Part shown: positions 1 to 10,594 of the stretch, piece after piece
How positions within the stretch are numbered: position 1 is the first letter of the stretch
Layout of the letters: each line of letters opens with the position of its first letter
Assembly (NCBI GenBank): GCA_037176725.1
Contig: JAZBRS010000037.1
Location: 10,930,001 to 10,994,000 of the forward strand
Origin: Posidonia oceanica
Lineage: Eukaryota; Streptophyta; Magnoliopsida; Alismatales; Posidoniaceae
DNA length: 64,000 nucleotides
Direction of reading: 5' to 3'
Program-made: the position numbers and the translations under genes
The notes under the pieces: model-generated
What the model saw: the letters and a program-made list of their open reading frames with translations, nothing else
What the model was told of the DNA's origin: nothing
The model's database searches: none

Positions 1-2044
1 AAATCAAATCTAAAAGGAAACTTAAACAAAACCCTAAAAAGATTAAAATCAGAAATCTAAAACTCACCCTAATCAATCTAAAAACAAACTTTAAAAAATC
101 CTAATTGACATCCCAAGTACTTAACAAGAAAAACATAATTAAAAAAACAACTTAAAAGACTTAACAAACATTTAAACAAAATCAAAAGCAAATTAAGACA
201 AAGAAAACCCTAATCAAAACTAAATCTCTTTAAACCTAATTAACTAATCAAAAACAATCATTAAAAAACTTAATCAAAGTCCTAACTTAAAACACAACCA
301 TTTTAAAAACCTTTTCTATTTTTATTTTATTTTCATCTAATTTATTTTTCTCCTTTCCCTTTCCCTTCCTCTTTCCCTTCCTTCCTTTCTTCCTTTCTTT
401 CTATTTTTCTTTCTTTTCTTTTCCTAGGCCCGGTCCAGCCCGTTCCTCCCTTCCCTTTCCTTTTTTTCTTTTTTTTCCTTCGCTGCCCGACCCGCTCGCT
501 CGTCCTCCTCCTTCCCTCCTTCTTCTTCTTCTTCTTCTTCCATAGTTTCTCCCGCGCCAGCCATCTCCCTCCACCTCTTCAAATTCGATTTCAATCCTTC
601 CCTCCCGATCACCATCAATCCAACTCACCTCCTCCCTTTCCCAGCTCTCAGTAGGATCTCCGTGGGGGCATTTAATGCCCGTCGCCTCCGACCGTCCTCC
701 CTCTGTCAACTGCAACTCACGCCGGTGGAATTTCAAAATCCCAGCCCACGCTCGTTTCCATCCGGAGCTCCTGATAAAGCCTCCAGCCTCTTCCTCCTTC
801 AACGCCTTTTTGTCGTCCCGAGAGAGTGAGAGAATTCAGAGCCCCGAGAGCACCCAATCCTCTCCTTCTTCCTCTGCAAATTCTGGCCTCTTCTTTCCCT
901 TCGATTCCACTAAAACCAAAGCGCCTAACTCCCAGCTAAATCCCCTCAATTCCATCCCCAAATCCACCCAAACTCCCAGCATTTCAGCCATCCATTCCAC
1001 AGCTCAAACCACTTTGCATCCACCTCTCAATTCGCCCAAATCCAAACCAGAACCCATCACCCCTTTCTCCAGAATTCCCTACTCCTCAGTCCCTAAAATC
1101 CCACCAAACTTCGTCCAGAAACTCACCTGAACTCCACCTCCTAGACCCACCAAACCATTAGCCTTCCCTCTCCCCACAGTCGGAGACCTCCACAACAAAC
1201 ACTTGCGACCACTCAGCCAGTAAATCACCCGACACCTCAATCTTCCTCTCCAATCCACCACCGGCCCTTCCTAGCATCCAGAAACACTCACGAACCCCCC
1301 AGCAAGTCGCCGGTACCCTCCGTTTGATCCCAAGGGTAGAGAACACTCTCCTCCGCCTGCTGCTGCTTTCGGACCACCCACTAGGGTCGAATCCTCCTCC
1401 GATCATCGCAGCTCTGTTCCAGATATCCGGGAAGCACTAGAGCACATCACTGAGGAGATCCAGACGCTCCCGAGCCGTCGACAGCACCTGCAACCACTAG
1501 ACGACCTCCGCCGGCAAGCACTGAATCAGCCGACGTCAGGAGGACATCCCAGCTAGCAGAAAAGGTACCACTCCTCCCCCTAGCTTAATTTTCATTCCAG
1601 CATGCTTTTCCACATTTTAGAATAGAGTTTCCCTCCTTCTTCCGCCGGATCGTCGCCGCCGTCTCCTTTCTTCTCCGGCGAGCTCAGAGTTCGCCCCGTC
1701 ACTCCAGCTTGCAGAACTTGCTTCTGATCGCTACTTGAGGACCGCACGAGCTCCGAGAGCACGACCCTACCTCCGGTTTCCCCTGGCGACGCTCCGATCA
1801 TCTTCCCTACCTCCGAGCAGGTCTGCAGCGCTCTGGCGTTTTCTCCGGCCTGCTCCAGGCAGCACCAAGCCGTGCCGATGCCGCTCCGAGCTCCGCCCGC
1901 CTTCGGAGAACGTCGCCGACCTTCTCGTGCGTCCCCAGCACCCCTCCTCCGCTTGCGACGGCCACTAGTAGTGCTGTGCTACAGTGGTCGTCGTTCTGTG
2001 GATTACTGTAGCTTTATTTTCCCTAACTAAGCTATTTTGTTATT

Positions 2045-2900
2045 AAATTGCATTTTCAGTCCCTGTTTTTAATTTATTGCATTCTAGTCCTGCCTCTGTT
2101 TAAAACTCATTTAATTCCACATTTAAATCATATGAAATTGCATGAAAAATCTAAAAAATTGATTAATTACATGTTAGTCCCTCTGCAATGTTTTCCGTTA
2201 GTGTTTATTTTAGTTCTGGCCCTCTAGTTTTCCATTTTTGCATGTTAGTCCTTCAGTTGTTAATCTGATTTAATGCTTTAATTCTACCTTAATAAATTGC
2301 ATTTTCAGACCCTGCTGTTATCCATATTTGCACTTTAGTCCTTTGTTCGTTAACTTATGCATTTATTTTTCAATTTTTCTTACTGCATGGCATCATTTCC
2401 CCCATACTTTCTGATTTTTGCATATAGGTCCTTCATTAATACACAGCATACATTTAAATGCATATTTTGCTTATAAAATTGTATTTTAGACCCTGCATGT
2501 TTTAAAAGTTGCACATAGGTCCTCTGCAAGCTTATAAAAGCCATTTAAATGCAAATTTTGCTTATAAAATTGCATTTTAGAGCCAACATATTTAAAAATT
2601 GCATATAGGACCTCTGTTTGCATTCCCAGACCATTAAGACCACTGTTTTGCTTACAAAATTGCATTTTAAACCTTGCTTATTTCACAATTGCATGTTAAT
2701 CCCCCATATGATTTCAAAACTTGTCCTAATGCATGTTTACCTTGTAAAATTGCATTTTGAACCCTACATTTTGCAAAATTGCACTCAGACCCTCCAGTTT
2801 TCAAGAACCTTGCATAAAAGTCCCTAACTTTTCAAAATCTTTGCATTTAGACCCCTACCTTGTCAAAAATTGCACACAAGTTCCCAAGTTTTCTGAAAGA
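2045..2900 (+). repeat. Degenerate TTGCAT...TAGTCC repeats in the LTR (U3-like)
   Basis: Dozens of imperfect units combine AAATTGCATTTT with a following TAGNCCCT or TAGGTCCTC motif, spaced roughly 30 to 60 bases apart. The same block is in the 3' LTR (about 23420-24280) and, inverted, in element E (about 42890-43860). Its place upstream of the conserved terminal block fits a U3 promoter region, but no start site can be fixed from sequence. Confidence 0.7.
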
Positions 2901-3670
2901 TCATCCCTAGGTCCTTTCTTACATTCTGCATGCATTGCACTCATGCATTCTTGCATTTGGCATTCCTTGCACACACTTAAGCATTCTTAGCTCCAATTTA
3001 CATGGGAGGACCTGTTGTGCACACCCCTAGGACCTCCTGTATACCTAAATCCATTCTTCTCCCCTGTTCTAGCTCCTCTGCCTTGAAGCGGAGATATCTT
3101 CAGATCCGACCGTTGGATCTTCTCAACCAAGCTACCTAGACGACCCCGGTGGAGTACTCTTCAGCATGGACCAAGCAGTTTTCAGATCAGGCTTCAGATT
3201 TCCAAGGTAAGTCCTCCTGAACCATTGCACAGCATTCATTTGCACACCATTTGCATTCCATGCATTGTTTTTGCTTTCTGATTTCTCGAGCATGTAGAAT
3301 AGGACTTCCACTTCTTATCTATCAACTCTGTTCCCTCTTTTCGCGTACTCCCAGTGCTTTGTGTTGCGTTTCCCCTGGATCCACCACTAATTGCGACTTT
3401 CTTCCCCCTTTTCCACGATCCGATCGCATCGCGAGCTCTTGGCAGCATGCGAGACACATCGTGGGACATTTTGGTGGGAAATAGTCACAAAACAGAGGTA
3501 ATCCTTCCACTTGCTTCCCTCCCCCTTTGTAGGTCTTCACACCTACATCGCGTGGTCTTTAAATGGCGCTCGTTCTCACACTTACGCTGTTTACCTCTCC
3601 TTTGCTCCTGCTGCTCTTTTTCTTAACATTTGCATCTGCATGATTTCATCGATGTTTTATTTCGCCTGCT

Positions 3671-3970
3671 TTGGTACCGTTTTGCGTGCCCGCTTTGCTT
3701 TTGGCACTATTTTGTGTGCCCGCTTTGCTTTGGCACCGTTTCGCGTGCCCGCTCTGTCTTTGGCACCGTTTTGCGTGCCCACTTTGCTTTTGGCCCTATT
3801 TCGCGTGCCCGCTCTGTCTTTGGCACTGTTTTGCGTGCCCATTTTGCTTTTGGCACCGTTTCGCGTGCCCGCTTTGTCTTTGGCACCGTTTTGCCTGCCC
3901 ACTTTGCTTTTGGCACCGTTTCGCATGCCCGCTCTATCTTTGGCACCGTTTTGCGTGCCCGCTTTGTTTT
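3671..3970 (+). repeat. 30-bp tandem array in the LTR, dyad GGCAC...GTGCC
   Basis: About ten units of 29-30 bp, each with GGCACCGTTTTGCGTGCC (arms GGCAC and GTGCC around an 8-base loop) followed by a CGCTTTGCTTTT-like spacer. Alternate units differ in step (CGTTTC or CGTTTT; CTGTCTTT or TTGCTTTT), so the array looks built from 60-bp dimers. A 30-bp period keeps several frames open on both strands. Confidence 0.85.
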
Positions 3971-4601
3971 CTCACACCTTTTTTCGTGCTACTCTGTCTT
4001 TTGTGCCCTTTTACGTGCCGATCTCGTTTTCTTACACCGTTTTACGTGTTGCTCTCGTTTCTCGCATTGTTTCATGTGTTTTACGTTGTTTTCTCTTGCA
4101 TGTCGCCTGCATTGCTTGGCTTTACTGCCGTTTTGCTTTTCCATCTGCATTTGCATATAGGGCAATGATGCTTACTGCCTGGAGTTCTCACGAACCAGGT
4201 TTCGACCGGTTCGGAACACAGACAGCGTTGCTAAGCACTTAGACTGCACGTTTACTTCCTTGCATTGCATCCCACCACTTAGAGCACACCTATGAGCATT
4301 CATTCAGGCATTCATTGGCATTTAGGCATTCAAACCTACATTTCCCTGCGTATGCGAGCGTAAGCCTAGAAAGACCGATTCTCGGGCGTGTCGAGGGTGC
4401 CTAACACCTTCCCTGCACGTAACAGGAGTCCTTGCCCAGTCTTGTGGCCTGTAATGACCATATTGCCCTTATCATAGGCTTGAGTCATATCATTTGCATT
4501 CATCTACATTTGTTTTCTTTTGCATTGCATCTTTTGCTTGGTTTTGCGTGTTAACTCATGCATTTCCCTCAGTTTTCCTTGTCTCTCGATAATAGACACG
4601 G

Positions 4602-4612
4602 TGGCGACTCTG
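4602..4612 (+). other. PBS-like motif inside the LTR
   Basis: TGGCGACTCTG at 4602-4612 is identical to the first 11 bases of the primer-binding site of element A at 4779. The motif recurs at the matching place in the A 3' LTR (about 25978), in the B LTR (33403-33413, TGGCGACTCCG) and inverted in both E LTRs (near 41172 and 63144). It may be a relic of an older LTR boundary. Confidence 0.7.
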
Positions 4613-4778
4613 AATTGTCTTATCTTCTTCTTTTATTATCTTTTCTCCTCTGTTTTAAGTGTTTTCGAGTTGAGCCCTCCTCCTCGGACATAGCCGCTTA
4701 TAGTAAGCCTGATTCCGATCGGTGCACGCGAGCTTCTGGCAGTGTGCATGGACGATCTGAACACCGGGATTACTACAG

Positions 4779-4796
4779 TGGCGACTCTGTTGGGGA
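4779..4796 (+). other. Primer-binding site of element A
   Basis: TGGCGACTCTGTTGGGGA starts one base after the LTR end. TGG matches the CCA end of a tRNA, as expected for minus-strand priming. Ogre elements are reported to use tRNA-Arg; I did not verify the tRNA here. Element E has the same site with two changes (63008-63025). Confidence 0.85.
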
Positions 4797-6101
4797 TAGC
4801 AGACTCCGACTTTCGCTCCTAGCTTTTTTCGCTCGCCTATTTTGCAGCTTTGTCTGCCTTTTGTGCCTCCTTTGCCTGTTTTGTTCGCTTTTCTAAGCAA
4901 ACTCCTAGCTAGTCGCCTAGTGGCTACTCTGCTTAGGTTTTGCACCTCCCTCGTCTGCTTTGCCTTGGCTTTTGCTCTATCTAGTTTGCTTGATTGCTTG
5001 CTTATTTCCTTGCTTCTGCTCTTATTTGTCTTACAGCTTACCTATCTTTACTTTTTTTATCTTGCTTACTTATTATTGCTCTATTTCCTGCACGATGCAT
5101 GTCTACATACTTGTTTGGCAACAATGCATGCTTTTTGAATGATGAATACTTTCTTTTACACATTTGCTATGTCACTACATGCGCACATGCCCTGTATATA
5201 TGCCTTTTGACATGATGAATGCTTTTCCTTTCACTATTATGCTCACGAACACTCGCACATGCCATGCACTTGCCTTTTGCTATGTTGTATGCTGTTTGCT
5301 TGCCATATTTGACTGATTTTCTTTCTTTTCACACATGCCATGCCTAGGATAGTAGAGACTGTTTGCTCTCCCTGTGGTTAACTAAAAATGGCAAGTAAAA
5401 AGAACTTCTAGGAGCAACTAGAGACTTCAAACAATCTTGCACCCCCTTGGTCTAATAAAATGCGCAAGATAAAAAACTTTAAGCATTTGCATAAGCATCA
5501 TATAGGGCATGCATTCTTCTCATCTAAGTCTACCTACTAGTTTGCGAAGGATGGTCCCGACCTCTTGTTCCACCGCTTTTGGCGTGGGTCAAGTCAGTCG
5601 GTCTGTCTCCCCTTTGTCCAGGGGTCGTGTCGGTGTAGTGGAGTGTACTGCCCACGCTTTGGTAGGGTCAGGGCCACCAACGCACCACCCTGTTATTTCC
5701 TCAGCTTTGGCTAGGAGTTCGACAGGGAGCCTACTTTTTCTGATCTGAGTCGGTGACCCGTACATCTGGGGATACCCGAAGTAGACCACCTACTAGGATA
5801 CACTAGATAGGTGAGGGGGGCATACTAGAAAGCATACATATCATTCATGCCATCTAACTTAACTCATTTGCATCTGTCTTTCAGTCTCTAATCCCTGTTT
5901 GTCTCTGTTTGTGTCAGCAGTGATCGGTAAGTGAGTTCCCCTTGCTGGAGCTTGAGTACCGTCCCTTTCTGACACCCTTGTTGCGACCTTGTTCGCGACC
6001 ATTCCCCTTCTGAGCTATCCGCCTTTGCGACAATAGCTCCTATTAGGAATCGCCGTTTGCAAACCCATCGCAGCTCTGTTCTCACGCACTCTAGGTCAGC
6101 A
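4797..6101 (+). other. Untranslated leader of element A
   Basis: About 1.3 kb between the primer-binding site and the gag start, T-rich at first. It aligns with the inverted leader of E (61696-63007). No coding region is supported in it. It contains conserved splice-like signals at 5911-5932. Confidence 0.8.
5890..5932 (+). promoter_or_regulatory. Conserved splice-site cluster upstream of gag
   Basis: A pyrimidine-rich stretch ends in GTCAGCAG (AG at 5919-5920), followed by six bases TGATCG and then GGTAAGTGAG-like sequence with the donor GT at 5927-5928. Element E keeps the same arrangement (acceptor AG at 61878-61879, TGATCG, donor GT at 61870-61871), about 175 bases before gag in both. 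The donor matches the plant consensus well. Likely use: joining the leader to the ORF3 acceptor at 16310. This is inference from sequence only. Confidence 0.5.
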
Positions 6102-8813
6102 ATGGCCCAGTACGTCAGTGAGCCTCTCTTTACTCCTGTCACGGAGGGTGTTTCCGCTCTGGCCCCTCCAGTAGCTCCTTCTGCCCCTCTTGTTCCCCCT
6201 CCGACGCCAGGGTTTCCTCTTCTAACGCCTTTAGGATCTCAGTATGTCCTGGGACAGTGGCAAGCATCTCTTCCTCCGGATCTGGTCACCGAGTCTATCT
6301 TGATGACCGTTACTCGCGTTTCGGAGACGCCATTGCCCCCTCCTTCCTAGGGATACATCGCCTTTGACATCCCTCCTATCGCTGCTGCGACTTTTGTTAT
6401 AGCGCCTACTCCTCTCGGACAGTCTATTTCCGTGCCATTTGCTACTCAATCCTCGCCGGCACTGCACTTCAGCGTTCCTGCTGACGGAACGCTTGAGGCT
6501 CAGTACCAGCACCTGATGGAGCTTGCCCAGAGATTGCAGGGCATGGCTCTATCGGTTCGTCCCTCCTGTGCTCCTATCGTTCCTGAGGTTCCTTTGAGGC
6601 CAGTTCCTGCATTTCATGCATCTAACTCCACACCTCCGCCTCGACCATCGTCTCAACTGCTCACGGTTCCAACGATGGGGGCCCGTTTACTGCCTCCTGT
6701 TGCACAACACTTAGCACAGCATGCTCCTCTTCCCCCTGGTGGTCAGTCCTTTGGACTGGTTGGAGCCCAGTACTCCACTGGCTCGCTGTCTGGCACCCCG
6801 GCTATACAGCAACTGGTGCTCCAGCATCCTCCCCCCACGGCACAGCATGTCCTCTACCCTCCTCCCTTGCATCAGGCCCAAAACCCTGCATTCATCCCTA
6901 CATACATAGTTCCCCAGCACGGATACGCCGGCCATCCCGTTGCTCCTCCAGGCGATGCTATGGTAGATCCAGAGGAGCACTTAGGTGCGACCCATTCGAC
7001 ATATATGCTCACTACCCCAACCAATCCCTCTCCTATGGCAGCAAATCCAGACACCATCAACAACCGGATGGACGTCTTGGAGAAGGCACTACGACTAGTG
7101 CAGGGTACTGAGCACCAGACCTACCAATTTCAGGACCTCTGCTACTTTCCAGAGGCGGTACTCCCTCCAAAGTTCAAAATCCCGGACTTCGAGAAATACA
7201 ATGGTAGGGGCTGCCCTGTAGCACACCTGAAGGCGTATTGCACTGATCTCGCTCAGCTTCAGGCTGACGAGAGGTTGCGGATCCGCCTGTTCCAGAAGAG
7301 CTTGACCGGGCTGGCAATCAAGTGGTTCACATCGCTTGATATGTCAGCCATCAAGACTTGGAACGACCTCAGTCAGGCGTTCCTGGAACAGTACTCCTTC
7401 AACCTCGATCTAGTCCCAAAGCTGGCGGACTTGATCGCAATTAAGCAGAATTCCAACGAACCGTTCGGGGAGTACGTCGGCTGCTGGCGTGCCTTTGCTT
7501 CACAAGTCCGAGATAGACCCTCTGACGAGGAGTCTATTGAGATCGTTATCAAAGGGGTGCAGCCATCTCTTGGAGCTCTGCTTAGCATCCAGCCAGTCAG
7601 TACTTTTGCAACACTTATCCGAGCTAGAGCGTGCGTGGAGAGTTCTTTGCGGAGTGGCAACTTCCCGACTCTCTCTGCGTTTGCTAAGCTGGCCGTGATC
7701 AGCAGTAACAGTGCCAACAGCAGCACCTCCAACAACAACAGCGGTAGCAGCAACAACCGTCCCAAGAAGAAAGACTCGCCGAAGACCGCTGGTTCATTCG
7801 TCGACTCTCCTGCTGTGCCTGTTCACTTGCCGTCCCAGCCTGCCCCAGCTCAGATGGTGTATGCTCCTGCACCTAGGAATCCACCCACACCATAGATCAC
7901 AACCACCGCTAGACCGGTCTACCCCGCCGCACCGATTCAACAAGGCTCATACCAGAGGCAAAGAAGGCCACCCACTGAGAAGCGGAAATTCGCCCCACTG
8001 GTGGAACCGGTCACGGTCATCCTGCCGATGGTTGCATCGCTCCTAAAGTTCCCGGAGGTTCGCCCGCCCCCAAATCCTTTACCACATTGGTTTAAGGCGA
8101 ACCTCTTCTGCAATTTCCATCGAAGCGTCAGGCATTCGACGGACAATTGCCACTCCCTGCGGAACGCTATTCAGGATCTAATCGAATCGGGAACGATTGT
8201 GATTGACACGCACGAGGCATCCACTCAAGCACACACACATGCATCTGCACATTCAGCTGTTCCCCCTCATTCTGGTATCATCCACCAACCTCTACCGGAG
8301 CACACTTATCCGGGAGGGGCAGGAACCTCAGGCATTCATTCTGTCTTCCCTTCTCGGCCTACTACCTCTATTGTAGACCCTTCGGATCTTATTTCCGATA
8401 TCTCTAAGCCTTTCCCTATCAATCTCTATCTCACGGCAGTTGCCGGCTCCGATTCGGGAGTTCACATGATCCGACCGCGTGCCAGGCTGGAGCGCCCCTT
8501 CGCACCCCCTACTGTGCTTCCTCAGGCTCAACCCCTTGTACACCTCCTAGCTAGGGCCCAGCCTAGATCCCTTGTCCACCTCTTAGGGCGACCTCAGCTA
8601 GAATCCCCCATACATCTTCTAGGTAGACCTCAGTCAGCCCCTGCCTTCCCACCCCAACAACCTTACCATTTAGATAGACCTCAATACCCAGTAGGTCCCC
8701 TTGTAACCCCTCCTGTGCTCGCAGCACGTGCTCCAGTGGTTATTGATTTAACCCTGGACACCCATCGCGTCCCTTACAGCTACGCCACAGAAATGTGTGC
8801 ACAAGTAACGTGA
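6102..8813 (+). pseudogene. gag: gag of element A (interrupted)
   Basis: Encodes the capsid-nucleocapsid polyprotein that packages the element RNA in the cytoplasm. ATG at 6102 begins MAQYVSEPLF, identical to the E copy. A Pro-rich N-terminal third is followed by a retrotransposon Gag core around 7160-7660 (KFKIPDFEKYNG, then IKWFTSLDM and FGEYVG), a Ser/Asn-rich linker and a zinc-knuckle-like motif near 8108-8150, C-x2-H-x4-H-x4-C. The Gly before the second His is Arg in A but Gly in E. The frame stays the same throughout, with in-frame stops at 6348 (TAG), 7893 (TAG) and 8811 (TGA). The E copy has CAG, CAG and CGA at these sites, so all three are C-to-T changes. Confidence 0.88.
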
Positions 8814-10591
8814 TCGGGGAGGGTCTACAGACCCCCAGCACCGGCAATTAGGCCAAATCACCCTGAACCTACTATACCTCCACCCTCTAACCAACCCATA
8901 GCAGATCTAGCCTCAAACCAACTTGTAGCAAGCCAAATCCCTGCCCAACCTGTAGCGGCCCAATCTCCTGCCACTACCCCTTTAGAGCTTGCCAAAACAA
9001 CCCCTCCTACTGCCAAGAAAAACCAACCCAAAGCAGACATAACCTCCCAACTTAAGAAGGTCAAAGCCAACATTTCCATCTGGGACCTAATCCACACCTC
9101 TGCCGAACACCGCGAGGCTTTTCTTCGCTATTCCAGGCTGCCCGTGTGTCCCAATCTATTGAGCCTTCGGCCTTGGAAAGCATGGTAGGGATGATTGCGG
9201 AGCCCCAGGTCATCTCTTTTACAAGCGATGAGCTGCCTCCAGCGGGGATTAATCACAATCAACCCCTGTTCGTCACGGTTCAGTTCAAAAACTTTCGCAT
9301 TCCCCTAACACTGGTTGATAACGGGTCAGGCCTTAACGTCTGCTCCTTGCGTACTGCAACCAAGCTCAGATTCAAAGCCAAGGACATCACACCAGCCGTG
9401 AAGGGAATGACAGCTTTTGACAACACCCACCATGACGCTCTGGGGATCTTGATTATTCCTCTTGCCATTGGCCCGGTCGCTTTCGATGTAGAATTCTATG
9501 TCGTTGACTTGAAGCCGAACTTCAATCTCCTACTTGGGCGCCCTTGGCTCCACAAGCATCAGGTCCTTCCCTCGACCCTCCATCGAATGATAAAGTACCG
9601 TCACGGCGATGATGTCATTATCGTCATGGCGGAGAACTTTGAGAAGGAGCGAATCGAGGCAGTCTCCCCCGTCTCTTCACAAGCTATCCCGTTTGACCCC
9701 GAGACTTCCGAAGCCTTGTATCGCGTTAACCGGTGCAAGCCAATTAACTTCATTCCTGATCTTGAATGCACCAACTCCTTGGCCGTTCACAACCACCCCT
9801 TTCAAATGGTCGAGAATGTATGTCACAGGTGGGGTTACATAAAAGGTACACCGCTCGAGCGTCACGGCTAGGGGATCGCAGAGCCGATCGTGGCAGCGGA
9901 GCGGAGGAAATCTGAAGGCCTCGGTTATGTGCCCAAGCCCAGCGAAGATCACTGCTTTCAAATGAAGGATCAGGAGCCTACCATCCCCAGAAACCTCACA
10001 AACTTCACCAGTGCAGGAGTTCTAGGATCAACTGATGATCAAGTCACGGTGCCAACAGAAGATTGGGTCTGCATTGAGCACTACTACTCGGATGAGGAGC
10101 AGTCTGGCACAACAAAGGCAGTCCCAACTGGCAGCAAGGCTCTGATCAACATGGAAGCGCCCTGGTTAGTTTGTTTGGCTCTTCCTTCAGCAGATACAGC
10201 AGACAAATCAGCAGACTCTGTGGCAGAATTGACAAGCTCTAACATTCCTGCAGCCACATCCACATTACAAGCACAGGCAGCAGCAGCAGCTCAGAAGTCA
10301 GAGACACTCCTTCTGGCACAATCAGGCAGGCTACCTACGGTCGCAGTCGCATCAGTACCGCTGTCACTCTCTCTAGAGGAACAGTCAGTCAACTCAGTCA
10401 GCAGCGTGACTCGGCCCGCTTCAGTAGCCGCATCACCGAGAATGTAGCCAGCGCTGTCTGCTTCACATCCTCCTGCCGCAAAACAGCAACTCTCATGGCA
10501 GGCCCCCATGGCGTCAGAGGCCGTACTCTCACAGTCACCACCAGATGCAGAGGACCAATTGAGCATCATAGTCTCCCAGCCATTGAGCCCA
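8814..10591 (+). pseudogene. aspartic protease region of element A
   Basis: Continues gag. A 1-base deletion relative to E near 9130 (CGCTATTCCAG against CGCGTGTTTCAG) shifts the frame, after which 9146-9871 encodes the retropepsin-like domain. The active-site motif is VDNGSGLNVC (about 9313-9342), followed by the downstream motif NFNLLLGRPWL (about 9520-9550). The protease would cut the Gag-Pol polyprotein. Stops at 9869 and 10445 are TAG where E has CAG. The C-terminal part (9872-10591) is a Ser/Ala/Glu-rich linker without a recognised domain. Confidence 0.85.
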
Positions 10592-10594
10592 TAG
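10592..10594 (+). other. Amber codon at the protease/pol boundary, shared with element E
   Basis: TAG followed by AAGAGCACC lies in frame with both the upstream protease and the downstream RT. E has the same codon at the same place (57202-57204). Other stops that I compared between A and E are private to one copy. It may be a readthrough stop limiting Pol synthesis, or a nonsense change inherited from a common source. Confidence 0.6.

Larger units (their letters stand above)
1..4777 (+). repeat. 5' LTR of element A (partial)
   Basis: Colinear with 21378-26153 with scattered differences. In order it holds an A-rich then C/T-rich segment (1-540), a GC-rich segment (540-1970), degenerate repeats around TTGCATTTTAG (2045-2900), a 30-bp tandem array (about 3671-3970) and a terminal block (about 4150-4777) conserved in LTRs of elements B and E. 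It ends GATTACTACA at 4777, immediately before the primer-binding site. The open frames seen here come from base composition and from repeats whose length is a multiple of three; I do not call them genes. Confidence 0.92.

Noticed and set aside
675..1130. 151-codon frame in the GC-rich LTR segment (also 22061-22321)
   Set aside because: Pro/Ser-rich with no domain; the frame is not kept at the same length in the 3' LTR or in E.
3511..4242. Long overlapping open frames in several phases in the LTR (also 25006-25559, 41545-42461, 63519-63990)
   Set aside because: They run through the 30-bp tandem array, which keeps many frames open on both strands; the encoded repeats have no family resemblance.
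4779..4796. Possible tRNA gene fragment at the primer-binding site
   Set aside because: Only the 18 bases complementary to a tRNA 3' end are present; no cloverleaf around it.
7893..8000. Stop between the gag core and zinc knuckle as a programmed stop
   Set aside because: E has CAG at this exact codon, and the nearby E stop (59839) is CAG in A; both look like private decay.
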